A stretch of 64,000 nt of DNA from an uncultured Clostridia bacterium (GTDB lineage: Bacteria; Bacillota; Clostridia; Christensenellales; Borkfalkiaceae). The DNA lies in NCBI GenBank assembly GCA_944368925.1, contig CALVXG010000009.1, positions 25,604 to 89,603 of the forward strand, given 5' to 3'. The notes under the pieces are model-generated. The model had not been told where the DNA came from, ran no database searches, and saw only the letters and a program-made list of their open reading frames with translations. Positions within the stretch are counted from its first letter, which is position 1. The number at the start of each line of letters is the position of its first letter. The position numbers were made by a program, and so were the translations under genes. Positions 1 to 8,639 of this stretch are shown here, one piece after another.

Positions 1-1023
1 ATTCTTGTAACGGGCGGAGCCGGGTACATCGGCAGCCATACATGTATTGAACTGATAAAAGCGGGTTATGATGTGGTCATCGTCGACAATCTGTCCAACA
101 GCAAGCGCGAAGCGGTGCGCCGTGTCGAAAAAATAGTCGGACGGAAAATGCCGTTTTATGTGGACGACATTTTGGACGCAGCCGCACTCGATCGGATTTT
201 TACGGAAAACCGGATCGATGCCGTCATCAATTTCGCAGGGCTTAAAGCGGTAGGGGAAAGCTGTGAAAAACCCCTGGAATATTATCACAACAATATTACG
301 GGCATGCTCGTCCTGTTGGAAGCGATGCGACGCCATAATTGCAAAAATCTCGTCTTTTCTTCTTCGGCGACCGTCTACGGTAAACCCGCCAGCGTTCCGA
401 TCCGTGAAGATTTCCCTCTTTCGGCTACAAACCCGTACGGCAGAACGAAATTGTTTATCGAAGAGATCCTGCAAGACGTCTATAAAGCGGATCATTCTTT
501 CAATATCGCGATCCTGCGCTACTTCAATCCGATCGGTGCACACGAATCCGGTTTGATCGGCGAGGACCCGAACGGAATTCCGAACAATCTTTGCCCGTAT
601 ATTACTAAAGTTGCTGTTGGCAAACTTGACAAAGTCCATGTTTTCGGAAATGACTACCCGACGCCGGACGGTACAGGCGTCCGCGATTATATCCATGTCG
701 TAGATTTGGCGGAAGGGCACGTCTGCGCGCTCAAAAAACTGTTTGAAAACAGCGGACTCTATACGGTCAATCTCGGTACGGGCACAGGTTACAGCGTCTT
801 GCAGATTATTCATGCTTTTTCCAAGGCGCTCGGGAAAGAGATCCCTTACGATTTTTCACCCCGCCGCGCCGGCGACATCGCCGAATGCTACGCAGACCCT
901 TCGCTCGCGGAAAAGCTCATCGGTTTCCGCACAAAAAAGACGCTCGACGATATGTGCAGGGACGCATTGAATTTCCAGATGAAGAATCCGGACGGCTATC
1001 CCGACGATGATGAACAGAATTAA
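1..1023 (+). CDS. galE: UDP-glucose 4-epimerase, 5'-truncated by window edge
   Basis: Interconverts UDP-glucose and UDP-galactose with bound NAD+ (Leloir pathway; supplies galactosyl units for cell-surface glycans). The reading frame is open from base 1, and only about three N-terminal residues are missing judged by the family length of about 338. The NAD-binding glycine motif TGGAGYIGS lies at the very start, and the SDR catalytic pair appears as YGRTK around visible residue 146, with the serine in the SSSATVYG segment. It ends in TAA and is followed 7 bases later by a strong intrinsic terminator. Upstream context is outside the window. Confidence 0.95.
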   Translation: MLVTGGAGYIGSHTCIELIKAGYDVVIVDNLSNSKREAVRRVEKIVGRKMPFYVDDILDAAALDRIFTENRIDAVINFAGLKAVGESCEKPLEYYHNNITGMLVLLEAMRRHNCKNLVFSSSATVYGKPASVPIREDFPLSATNPYGRTKLFIEEILQDVYKADHSFNIAILRYFNPIGAHESGLIGEDPNGIPNNLCPYITKVAVGKLDKVHVFGNDYPTPDGTGVRDYIHVVDLAEGHVCALKKLFENSGLYTVNLGTGTGYSVLQIIHAFSKALGKEIPYDFSPRRAGDIAECYADPSLAEKLIGFRTKKTLDDMCRDALNFQMKNPDGYPDDDEQN

Positions 1024-1030
1024 ATTTTAA

Positions 1031-1064
1031 AAAGCCGCGGCGCATACTTTTGCGCCGCGGCTTT
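1031..1064 (+). terminator. Intrinsic terminator of galE
   Basis: Perfect 14-bp stem (AAAGCCGCGGCGCA and its complement) with a 6-base loop directly after galE. The GCCGCGGC stem and the CATACTTTT loop recur at 47571. Confidence 0.85.
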
Positions 1065-1221
1065 CTCGATATAAAGAATCCGACAATCGCAGCGCACGAT
1101 AGTTTGCGAGGTTTATGCGCGTAAAGGAAAATTTAAGAAACCATCCCGCTTCCCAAAAAACGACAACTCAGATTTCTTTAAACTGCGTAAGCATTTTCTA
1201 TGCCGAAAGGTATTCAATCTC

Positions 1222-1250
1222 TTGCAATTTATCCTGAATTTTGCTAAAAT
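1222..1250 (+). promoter_or_regulatory. lysA promoter
   Basis: TTGCAA, 17-base spacer, TAAAAT with a TGC just before the -10. Predicted start near 1257 gives a leader of about 17 nt that still contains the ribosome binding site AGAGGT. The leader is too short for a lysine riboswitch. Confidence 0.7.
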
Positions 1251-1273
1251 ATTTTTTGAAAGAGGTAACGACA

Positions 1274-2599
1274 ATGAACTTTAGAGATACTTTGAAAGTG
1301 AATGGCAAAGGCCATTTGGAAATCGGCGGAGCGGATACTGTGGAACTTGCCGAAAAATTCGGCACGCCGTTGTACGTACTGGACGAACAATACATACGCG
1401 ACATGTGTTCGGTGTATCGCGATACGATTCGGCAAGACTACGACGGAAACGGAATCGTGCTGTATGCTTCGAAAGCTTTGTCCTGTCTTGCTATGTATAA
1501 GATTGCTGAGTCGGAGAATATTGGCGTTGACGTGGTTTCCGGCGGCGAACTTTTTACGGCACTGCGCGCAGGTTTCCCTGCGGAAAAAATCTACATGCAC
1601 GGCAACAATAAACTTCCGCAAGAACTCGAATTTGCTTTGGATCACAATGTCGGCACGATCGTAGTGGATGCCTATTCGGAAATCGATTTGCTCGACGGAC
1701 TGTGCGCACAGAAGAATAAGGTACAGAATATCCTTATCAGGATCAACCCCGGTGTAGAAGCGCACACGCATCGCTTTATTCAAACGGCAAAAACCGACAG
1801 TAAATTCGGCTTTTCCGTCGCAGACGGCGCCGCGATGAAAATAACGGAATACGCCCTTTCGAAAAAGAATTTAAAACTTGAAGGATATCATTGCCATATC
1901 GGTTCGCAGATCTTCGAAATGCAGTCCTTTGTTCTGGCGGTTGACAAGATGCTTGCTTTTATGGCGGCCGTCAAGGAAAACCTGCATTTTGAAGCGTCCG
2001 TACTGAATCTCGGAGGCGGTTACGGAATCTGGTATACGGACGAAGATCCGCAATTAAAAACAGAAGATTACGCGGGTTATCTGAAAACGGTGATCGCCGA
2101 GTTGAAACAGAAGTCGCAGGAATATGGTTTGAAACGCCCGTATCTCGTGATCGAACCGGGCAGATCCATTGTCGGAGAGGCGGGGATCACCCTGTATACG
2201 GTCGGCACCGTCAAAGATATTCCGGGCATTAAGAAATATGTGGCGGTAGACGGCGGTATGTTCGACAATCCGCGCTACGCCTTATACCAGGCAAAATATA
2301 CGGCTATACTCGCAAACAGAGCGAACGAAAAAGCGACCGAGACGGTCAGCGTCGCGGGAAAATGCTGTGAAAGCGGCGATATTGTATGCGCCAATGTCAG
2401 TTTGCCGCAGGCACATAGCGGAGACATTTTGGCTGTCTTGTCAACGGGCGCCTATAACTATTCGATGGCGAGCAACTATAACAGAAACCTGATTCCGCCG
2501 ATCGTGTTGGTCAAAGACGGGAAAGGGGAATACATCGTGAAACCGCAGACGTACGAAGATCTTGTGCGTAACGACGTGATTCCCGAGCGGTTGAAATAA
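1274..2599 (+). CDS. lysA: Diaminopimelate decarboxylase
   Basis: PLP enzyme that decarboxylates meso-diaminopimelate to L-lysine, the last lysine step. 441 residues, normal for the family. Visible motifs: the PLP lysine in LYASKALS, HCHIGSQI, the glycine-rich phosphate loop LNLGGGYGI, the EPGRSIVG segment and the CESGD substrate motif near the C-terminus. An upstream in-frame ATG at 1241 exists, but it lies between the -35 and -10 boxes. The ATG at 1274 has AGAGGT seven bases upstream and is chosen. Monocistronic, with its own promoter and terminator. Confidence 0.93.
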   Translation: MNFRDTLKVNGKGHLEIGGADTVELAEKFGTPLYVLDEQYIRDMCSVYRDTIRQDYDGNGIVLYASKALSCLAMYKIAESENIGVDVVSGGELFTALRAGFPAEKIYMHGNNKLPQELEFALDHNVGTIVVDAYSEIDLLDGLCAQKNKVQNILIRINPGVEAHTHRFIQTAKTDSKFGFSVADGAAMKITEYALSKKNLKLEGYHCHIGSQIFEMQSFVLAVDKMLAFMAAVKENLHFEASVLNLGGGYGIWYTDEDPQLKTEDYAGYLKTVIAELKQKSQEYGLKRPYLVIEPGRSIVGEAGITLYTVGTVKDIPGIKKYVAVDGGMFDNPRYALYQAKYTAILANRANEKATETVSVAGKCCESGDIVCANVSLPQAHSGDILAVLSTGAYNYSMASNYNRNLIPPIVLVKDGKGEYIVKPQTYEDLVRNDVIPERLK

Positions 2600-2612
2600 T
2601 ATCGGATTTACG

Positions 2613-2652
2613 GACGAAAGAAGACGAGGATCGACCTTCTTTCGTCTTTTTT
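2613..2652 (+). terminator. Intrinsic terminator of lysA
   Basis: Stem GACGAAAGAAG / CTTCTTTCGTC with a 12-base loop followed by six T residues. Confidence 0.85.
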
Positions 2653-2690
2653 CTTATATTTCAAAATCTGCATATTTGCTTGCGTTTGTC

Positions 2691-2719
2691 TTGATTTTTT
2701 CGGACAATTATAGTATAAT
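2691..2719 (+). promoter_or_regulatory. Promoter positioned for leaderless transcription of the site-2 protease operon
   Basis: TTGATT, exactly 17 bases, TATAAT, then six bases and the ATG at 2726. Initiation about 7 nt after the -10 would fall on the A of the start codon. No Shine-Dalgarno sequence is present. Confidence 0.7.
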
Positions 2720-2725
2720 TTTAAC

Positions 2726-3436
2726 ATGAATCAACTTATTTTTGATTTTTTGCGGTTGCTCGCAAGTTTGCTTGCGGTGGCGGTCGTGCTGAGCTTGCAC
2801 GAATTTGCACACGCATTCGTTGCATACAAAAGCGGAGATCCGACCCCGAAGTATGCGGGCAGGCTGACCTTAAATCCGATGCGCCATTTTGACATTTTGG
2901 GGTTAGTGCTTTTCGCGTTTGCGGGATTCGGCTGGGCAAAACCGGTACCCATCAACCCGAATAATTTTACGCATTATAAGAGGGGACTCACACTTACGGC
3001 GATAGCGGGTGTCGTCACGAATTATTTATCGGCGTTTCTTTTTTACCCGCTTCTTTTGGTTGTGCTCAATTATTTAAGTACACCGTTTATTGCGCTCGAT
3101 ACATTTTTGTATCACTTTTTCATTTTGCTTTATACGTATTCACTGGCTTTTTGCGTCTTTAATCTGATACCCCTTCCGCCTTTGGACGGCTGGCGGGTCG
3201 TGCAGGCCGTGAACCGCAAACGCGGAAGAGTGTATCACTTTTTTGAACAGTACGGATATATCATTTTATTGGTGCTGATCGGCATACATTTCCTGGTCGG
3301 TATTTTGAGCAATTACGCGATATTTTCGCTTGCCGCCACGATTTTCGGGTATATCGATATATTGGGATATATAATGGAATTTGTCACGTATATTGCTTCA
3401 AAACCGATTACTTTATTATGGGGGCTCGTTTTTTAA
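2726..3436 (+). CDS. Site-2 protease family (M50) membrane metalloprotease
   Basis: Polytopic membrane protein of 236 residues with the zinc motif HEFAH around residues 25-29 in the first membrane segment and a second metal/active-site segment (NLIPLPPLDGW) near residue 150, as in the short M50B rhomboid-like S2P proteins of Firmicutes. Such proteases cut membrane-embedded substrates, but the target here is unknown. The first gene of a cluster with scpA-scpB: its TAA overlaps the scpA ATG (TAATG). The N-terminus offers no other Met before the zinc motif, so the start at the 5' end of the predicted transcript is favoured although no ribosome binding site is visible. Confidence 0.85.
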   Translation: MNQLIFDFLRLLASLLAVAVVLSLHEFAHAFVAYKSGDPTPKYAGRLTLNPMRHFDILGLVLFAFAGFGWAKPVPINPNNFTHYKRGLTLTAIAGVVTNYLSAFLFYPLLLVVLNYLSTPFIALDTFLYHFFILLYTYSLAFCVFNLIPLPPLDGWRVVQAVNRKRGRVYHFFEQYGYIILLVLIGIHFLVGILSNYAIFSLAATIFGYIDILGYIMEFVTYIASKPITLLWGLVF

Positions 3437-4227
3437 TGGCTAAAGATCCTGCTGAAAATTTTGAATCCGTAGTTGATTACACCACAGTTCTGGATAACTT
3501 TGAAGGGCCCCTGGATTTACTTTTGTTTTTGATTAAACAAGAGCAGATTGAAATTAAGGATGTTTTTGTCTCGAAGGTTACGGAACAATTCCTTGATTAT
3601 ATGAAAGGGCTGCCTTATATTGATATCGACAAGGCGAGCGAATATTTGAGCATTGCATCGACGATTCTCGAGATCAAAGCCAAGAGCTTGGTTCCTGCGA
3701 TTGTAGAGCCGGAAACGGACGAAGAAGATGCGGAATCTGTTCTTATACGTGCGTTGGAAGAATACAAGATGCTCAAAGAGGAGAGCGCCAAGTTAAAAGA
3801 ATTGGAAACGATCGGCTATTATTACAAAGAACCCGACAAGAACGTCGGCGAAGCAAAGATTGTCTATAAAGATTTTAACCTGGAGGGCCTGCTGAAAGCG
3901 TTTACCGATCTCATGCTTCGCCAGGAAGCCAGACTGCGCGACGAAGGTGTACAGCGTGAGATCCCGAAAGACGTATATACGATTCCGGACCGTGCCGCCT
4001 ATATCTGTGAGACGGTCAACGAGAGGGGCGAGGTTGCATTTGACGAATTGTTTTCGGCACATTCGGGCCGCAGCGAGATCATCACGACGTTTCAGGCGCT
4101 TTTGGAATTGCTGAAACATCAGTATATCAAAGTTGAACAAAGCGCGACGTTCGATAAAATAATTATAAAATACAATCCGGATCGGACCGAGGAGGAGAAT
4201 TTTGGAGATTTTGGAGAACTTGAGTAA
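3436..4227 (+). CDS. scpA: Segregation and condensation protein A (kleisin)
   Basis: Kleisin subunit that bridges the SMC dimer and binds ScpB, needed for chromosome condensation and segregation. The conserved N-terminal SMC-neck contact FEGPLDLLLFLIKQ is at about residues 23-36, and the C-terminal winged helix covers the last 70 residues. 263 residues, typical. An upstream in-frame ATG at 3418 lies inside the previous gene. The ATG at 3436 overlaps that gene's stop (TAATG), with a G-run about 11 bases upstream, so translational coupling is likely. It overlaps scpB by 26 bases. Confidence 0.93.
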   Translation: MAKDPAENFESVVDYTTVLDNFEGPLDLLLFLIKQEQIEIKDVFVSKVTEQFLDYMKGLPYIDIDKASEYLSIASTILEIKAKSLVPAIVEPETDEEDAESVLIRALEEYKMLKEESAKLKELETIGYYYKEPDKNVGEAKIVYKDFNLEGLLKAFTDLMLRQEARLRDEGVQREIPKDVYTIPDRAAYICETVNERGEVAFDELFSAHSGRSEIITTFQALLELLKHQYIKVEQSATFDKIIIKYNPDRTEEENFGDFGELE

Positions 4228-4936
4228 TATACTGGAAAGTATACTCTTCGTATCGGGAAATCCGGTACCCATTGAAATTATAGCCGAAAAATTGGGCGTT
4301 AGCGATAAAGATATCAAAGACGCCGCAAAAGTTTTGCAGGAGCGCTATGCGGAAAAAGGCGGCTTACGGCTGTTGTCTTTCAACAAAAAATTGCAGCTGT
4401 CCAGTAATCCCGAATACAAGGATTATGTATCTTCCGTATTAAACCCGATCAAGGAACGGGAATTTACGCGCACGATTTTGGAATGTTCCGCAATTATAGC
4501 CTACAAACAGCCCATAACGAAAGGGGAGCTGGAAGCCTTGCGCGGATTGAACTGTGATTATGCGATCCATACGTTGTTGGAACTTAAAATGATCGAGCCT
4601 GTCGGAAGAAAAGACGCCGTAGGAAGGCCAATCCTGTATGCGACAACCGATAACTTTTTAAAACGTTTCCGCTTGAACAGCATTGAAGATCTTCCCGATT
4701 ACGACACGCTTATGGAGAGCATCGCAAAACTTCACGGTGACGAGCCGGATTCATACCTCTATGCAAACAATGTCTACGTGGATCATGATGCAGAGGTGCC
4801 GCAGGAAGCGGAGCAGACATCAGAAGCTTCGTCCGAAAAAGGTAAGAATGTTACGAAAGCGTCTTCTGAATCTGATTCCGATCTTCCCGATTTCTTGAAA
4901 GATCTTTCGGAAGATGAAATTATTAAAATTGAATGA
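4202..4936 (+). CDS. scpB: Segregation and condensation protein B
   Basis: Dimeric winged-helix protein that binds ScpA and completes the SMC-ScpAB condensin. Begins with TTG, supported by AGGAGG six bases upstream (4190-4195). Residues 1 to about 175 match the tandem winged-helix core (AIIAYKQPITKGELEALRG and GRPILYATTDNFL are recognisable). The remaining 65 residues form an acidic, Ser/Glu-rich tail that makes the protein longer (244) than the usual 190-200. The start lies within the 3' end of scpA, so coupled translation is expected. Confidence 0.92.
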   Translation: MEILENLSNILESILFVSGNPVPIEIIAEKLGVSDKDIKDAAKVLQERYAEKGGLRLLSFNKKLQLSSNPEYKDYVSSVLNPIKEREFTRTILECSAIIAYKQPITKGELEALRGLNCDYAIHTLLELKMIEPVGRKDAVGRPILYATTDNFLKRFRLNSIEDLPDYDTLMESIAKLHGDEPDSYLYANNVYVDHDAEVPQEAEQTSEASSEKGKNVTKASSESDSDLPDFLKDLSEDEIIKIE

Positions 4937-4945
4937 TTTTCAAAC

Positions 4946-4982
4946 AAAAACCGCGCTTTTCTTATACAAAAGCGCGGTTTTT
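4946..4982. terminator. Bidirectional terminator between scpB and hflX
   Basis: Stem AAAAACCGCGCTTTT and its exact complement with a 7-base loop. A/T runs on both sides suit the converging scpB (+) and hflX (-). Confidence 0.9.
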
Positions 4983-4992
4983 TTGCTATTCA

Positions 4993-5020
4993 CGAAGTAT
5001 TATGTTATACATATTTCGAT
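4993..5020 (+). repeat. 28-bp palindromic intergenic element, copy A
   Basis: Starts CGAAGTATTATGT, then TAT, then ACATATTTCGAT. Lies between the terminator and the hflX stop codon. It matches copies at 6258 (+), 11482 (-) and 24127 (-). Core inverted repeat TATGT-N3-ACATA. Confidence 0.75.
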
Positions 5021-5021
5021 A

Positions 5022-6242
5022 TTAATTTAGGAAAGATTGGAATCGTGACAGATAAATTTTCTGCACGCGTGCTGATACGGTAATCGACTCATCGTTGTAT
5101 TGAACTGATTTTTCGTCCAAAAAATTTCTGAGTTTGTTATAGCTTCCGATTTGTGTATAGGGAATCGTAAGTACAACATCGGAGAATTGCGACTGAAAAA
5201 ACTGTAATATTTTATTCTTCAGATTTTCGATTCCCAGATTCTGACGAGCGGATATAAAGATACAGCCTGCAGGATAGGCGTCAAAATTTTGTAAAGACTC
5301 GCTCTTGTTCATGACGATCAGATAAGGTATCTGTTTATCGAGCTCGCGCAAGGTTTCAAGTGTCGTGTCCAGTTGCATCTGGTAATCGCTCGTAGCGTCG
5401 CACACAATCAGGGCAAGGTCGCAATTCAGAGCACTTTCAAGCGTCGAATGAAACGCCGAAATCAGATTGTGGGGCAGTTCACGCAGAAACCCTACGGTAT
5501 CCGTAAGCAAAAAATCGCTTCCGTCAATGGTAAATTTCCTTGAAGTGGTATCCAATGTTGCAAACAATCGGTTTTCTGCGTAGACGTCCGATTTCGTCAA
5601 TAGATTTAATAAAGTCGACTTGCCCGTATTCGTGTATCCGATCAGCGAAATAGATTTAATGCCGTCTTTTTTGCGACGGTAAGCGACCAGCGATCGGGTC
5701 GATTCGATCTGACGAAGTTTTTCTTCCAGGTACGCGATCCGCACGCGGATTTTGCGCCGATCTGTTTCCAACTTTGTTTCCCCGGGGCCACGTGTACCGA
5801 TCCCGCCCCCGAGACGGGAGAGCCCTTCGCCTTTTCCTTTCAGCCGCGGATACATATATTTCAGCTGCGCCAATTCAACTTGAAGTTTTCCCTCATTGCT
5901 CTTGGCGTTCCTCGCGAAGATCGCAAGGATCAAAGTCGTGCGGTCTATAACTTTTTTATCGTCCAACGCCGCGGAAATATTTAAGGTTTGAGAAGGGGAT
6001 AATTCTCCGTTAAAGAGTGTGGTGACATCCAAATCTTTTAAACGTTTTCTGAGTTCCTCTAATTTTCCGTAGCCGATATAGGTTGCTGGATTCACTTCGC
6101 GTATCTTTTGATAGATCGTACCCGCATAGACCGCTCCAGAGCTTTCGATCAATGAAACGGCTTCCTCCTGCAGATTTTTATAGGTTTCATCAAGGATTGG
6201 TTGTATAATGTAAATTTTTTCAATATAAGTTTCTGAATCCAT
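5022..6242 (-). CDS. hflX: GTPase HflX (ribosome rescue/splitting)
   Basis: HflX-family GTPase that binds stalled or stress-inactivated 50S/70S ribosomes. 406 residues. The N-terminal HflX domain carries the hallmark GGIGTRGPGETKLE segment. The G domain has GYTNTGKST (P-loop), DTVGF (G3) and NKSE (G4, with Glu in place of the usual Asp). Located 38 bases downstream of the Xer-type recombinase gene on the same strand. No Shine-Dalgarno sequence is visible before the ATG. One copy of the 28-bp palindromic element lies just upstream and another just past the stop. Confidence 0.93.
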   Translation of the reverse strand: MDSETYIEKIYIIQPILDETYKNLQEEAVSLIESSGAVYAGTIYQKIREVNPATYIGYGKLEELRKRLKDLDVTTLFNGELSPSQTLNISAALDDKKVIDRTTLILAIFARNAKSNEGKLQVELAQLKYMYPRLKGKGEGLSRLGGGIGTRGPGETKLETDRRKIRVRIAYLEEKLRQIESTRSLVAYRRKKDGIKSISLIGYTNTGKSTLLNLLTKSDVYAENRLFATLDTTSRKFTIDGSDFLLTDTVGFLRELPHNLISAFHSTLESALNCDLALIVCDATSDYQMQLDTTLETLRELDKQIPYLIVMNKSESLQNFDAYPAGCIFISARQNLGIENLKNKILQFFQSQFSDVVLTIPYTQIGSYNKLRNFLDEKSVQYNDESITVSARVQKIYLSRFQSFLN

Positions 6243-6257
6243 AATTTTTAATGTTTA

Positions 6258-6285
6258 CGATGTACTATGTCAGACGTAAATTAAT
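6258..6285 (+). repeat. 28-bp palindromic intergenic element, copy D
   Basis: Reads CGATGTACTATGT, CAG, ACGTAAATTAAT. Diverges from the consensus at a few positions. Located between the end of the recombinase gene and the start of hflX, in the same orientation as copy A, so the two copies bracket hflX. Confidence 0.6.
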
Positions 6286-7339
6286 TCTCCGGCTTTAAAT
6301 TTTCACGTAGCCGTACCTTACCCGCAACGCTACGGCGTGCATCTTCACTGATAGCCGCATAATGTTTTTTCGTTGTGTTGACGTCTTTATGTCCGAGAAC
6401 GTCGGCAACGACGTAAATATCGTTTGTTTCCCGATAAAGCTGCGTGCCATACGTTGCACGCAACTTATGGGGCGATATCTTTTTTAAAGGAGATACTATG
6501 CGGCTGTATTTTTTTACTAAATTTTCTACGGCGCGAACGCTGATGCGCTTCATCTGTAACGACAAAAACAGCGCATGCTCATTTTCGGGCGTATTTTTAT
6601 CGTCTTCTTTATAGGCCATATAGCGAGCAAGTGCGTCCGCAACTTCTTCAGAAAAGTATAAGATTGCCTTATTGCCGCCTTTTCGTGTCACAACAAAACT
6701 GTTCGCCGTAAAATCGATGTCTTCATTGTTCAAACCGACCAGTTCGCTGATACGTATCCCTGTCCCTAAAAACAAAGTTAAAATCGCTATGTCTCGGATC
6801 TTTGTGTGTTCGTGATAGGCTCGCTGTTGCGGCGTCATACCGGTGCCGGATTCTGCACAATTTAAAAGATCGGACACTTCGTTTACTTCCAGGCGGATAA
6901 TTTCTTTCTCGTGCAGTTTCGGCATGGAGACCTTAGCCGCATTATCGACAGATATTTTGTCATGGCGGAAAAAATATCGGTAGAGGGCGCGTACAGACGA
7001 TAATTTACGCGCCTTAGCGCGCTCATTGCAACTCTCAGTGTTTCCGTTAAACTCGTAATGTCCCAAAAAACTCAAAAATCGCTCGATATCCGTACTCTTG
7101 ACCGATTCCAAATCTTGCAATGTCAGATCGCGCACGCTTTTGTTACGGAAACATTTTTTTACTAAAAAATAAAAGAAAATGCGCAAATCGTATGCATAAT
7201 TCAGTCTCGTTAAAGTACTTGTCTGATTTTCAATTCCGATAAAATAATCTTCCGCAAACGGCGGCAATTCTTCTTTCAAATATTCTATTTTTTCTAAATT
7301 TTTTAGGTTCCTGTCTTGATAATAATCTTTCGTTCTCAT
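6281..7339 (-). CDS. Tyrosine recombinase, Xer-like, stand-alone
   Basis: Tyrosine site-specific recombinase of 352 residues. N-terminal SAM-like core-binding domain (about residues 25-150) followed by a catalytic domain with GIRISEL (first Arg), HKLRATYG (His-x-x-Arg), LGHKDVNTTKKHY (His and nucleophilic Tyr). No phage or plasmid genes adjoin it, and in many Clostridia such a gene sits next to hflX or lexA, so a chromosomal Xer role (dimer resolution) is a reasonable inference. An in-frame TTG at 7357 overlaps the promoter and has no ribosome site. The ATG at 7339 is six bases past a perfect TATAAT and is taken as a leaderless start. Confidence 0.85.
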   Translation of the reverse strand: MRTKDYYQDRNLKNLEKIEYLKEELPPFAEDYFIGIENQTSTLTRLNYAYDLRIFFYFLVKKCFRNKSVRDLTLQDLESVKSTDIERFLSFLGHYEFNGNTESCNERAKARKLSSVRALYRYFFRHDKISVDNAAKVSMPKLHEKEIIRLEVNEVSDLLNCAESGTGMTPQQRAYHEHTKIRDIAILTLFLGTGIRISELVGLNNEDIDFTANSFVVTRKGGNKAILYFSEEVADALARYMAYKEDDKNTPENEHALFLSLQMKRISVRAVENLVKKYSRIVSPLKKISPHKLRATYGTQLYRETNDIYVVADVLGHKDVNTTKKHYAAISEDARRSVAGKVRLRENLKPEN

Positions 7340-7345
7340 ACAAAT

Positions 7346-7374
7346 ATTATACAGCAAACCCCAAAAAAACGCAA
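7346..7374 (-). promoter_or_regulatory. Promoter positioned for leaderless transcription of the recombinase gene
   Basis: On the minus strand: TTGCGT, 17 bases, TATAAT, six bases, ATG (7339). Same geometry as at 2726 and 50624. Confidence 0.65.
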
Positions 7375-7698
7375 GAGGCTAAAATAGATTGATGCAATAT
7401 CTCTAACGAGTGGAAAATTTCTTTTTTCAATCAAAACACAATTACAAAAAATGATTTCGGCCGTTTATAAATATTCAGCGCGGAAAGACAAAGTAATTTA
7501 ATCAATATTTCCTGAAAATGTCCGTGAACCGCTGCAGGGGAGGAATTCACGCATAAGATAGAAGTAAGTGTTTCTCTGCAACTCTGCTAAATTATCGCAA
7601 ATAAGTTTAGTCTTATCAAATAAGGATCTTAAAATCGTATTGCGAAAAACAGCATAAAACAGCAAGTAGGTCGCTTATATGACTCGGTGAAACAGTAA

Positions 7699-8031
7699 AA
7701 TCAACTGCGAGGCAAAAGCTCTGAAAACTGTAAGCAAGCGATTTGCTTGATAGCGCTGTCAATCAAGCTCACAAAGAGGATATTCATTCAAAAGCTCCGG
7801 TACTATGAAAACTATGAAGCAGCCAAAGCGAACGTGCTGCCGTTTAAAGTGAATAAAGCATTATTGCTGTTTAACGATAAAAGGCAGCTTGCGTTGCAGC
7901 ATCAATTCCAGGCGCAGAATGGCTATGTAAGATATGTCTGGATCCTGAACCGGCTGCCGAAAGATCACTATGACACACGGCATTTCCATAAGGTAGTGTA
8001 CGGTGAACCTGCTCCGACAAGAAAACGTTAA
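7699..8031 (+). pseudogene. Unrecognised gene fragment
   Basis: Open frame running from the codon after a TAA to 8031. No ATG start (only a TTG at 7747) and no ribosome binding site. The encoded tail is rich in Tyr, His, Arg and Lys (for example YVRYVWILNRLPKDHYDTRH), so it looks protein-like, but I do not recognise a family. It could be the remnant of a transposase or other mobile gene. Treat as low confidence. Confidence 0.25.
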
Positions 8032-8096
8032 ATATTTATTTTGCGCAGAGATATAGGGGAATCCAGGATTTAAGCCTGTTTGAGGACACTTTAATC

Positions 8097-8124
8097 TATG
8101 CGTAAAACACGACTTTTACGCATA
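8097..8124. repeat. Perfect 11-bp inverted repeat
   Basis: TATGCGTAAAA, 6-base loop, TTTTACGCATA. Not followed by a T-run, so not a standard terminator. Function unknown. Confidence 0.5.
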
Positions 8125-8468
8125 AATATGCCAAAAATCACAAATATTAAATAATTTTTAAACAATTTGAGGCAAAAATCGAAAATCGCAGCGAATTTCA
8201 AAATCAAATTTCAAATCAAAACGATCAGATAAAAAGAATTTGCCAATTTCTTTTAGAGAAAACAGATTACAATTAGTTTATAAGCTATTTGATTGATGAG
8301 TTAATACTATAAAATCAGATTAAATTAGAACGCCGGGCATTTACATGGCTGGCATTTTATTTTTTAATTATTGATTAAAACGTAAGTTGAATACATCGCT
8401 CATTGAGTTTGTGTTTTACAGGCTTCCAACTTAAACTGATTAAACAACTTAAACAATAAAACTGCTGA

Positions 8469-8525
8469 AAGGCCTATAAATTGCCTCAATTTAGTTCAGA
8501 TTTTAGACAAAATAAGGCCTATAAA
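8469..8525. repeat. Direct repeat pair AAGGCCTATAAA
   Basis: Two identical 12-base copies at 8469-8480 and 8514-8525, 45 bases apart, in gene-free DNA. Confidence 0.5.
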
Positions 8526-8551
8526 AAAATCCCTCTCAGACGATTTGAGAC

Positions 8552-8607
8552 AGAATAAAAAAACAGAAGAGTCCCGTTTTTTTATCGTTTCAAGTGAACT
8601 CTTCTGT
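8552..8607 (-). terminator. Terminator of the lipoprotein protease gene
   Basis: On the minus strand, ACAGAAGAGT pairs with ACTCTTCTGT across a 25-base loop, followed by seven T residues. Confidence 0.7.
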
Positions 8608-8639
8608 GCAAATCAGATCTTTTTTGTTTTTTGACTGAT

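Larger units (their letters stand above)
7380..8560. other. AT-rich region with no intact gene
   Basis: About 1.2 kb with no convincing gene. It holds an open frame without ATG (7699-8031), an 11-bp perfect hairpin at 8097-8124 and a 12-bp direct repeat AAGGCCTATAAA at 8469 and 8514. Composition is visibly more AT-rich than the flanks, which suggests decayed inserted DNA. Confidence 0.5.

Noticed and set aside
1068-1273. Lysine riboswitch in front of lysA
   Set aside because: The predicted promoter leaves a leader of only about 17 nt.
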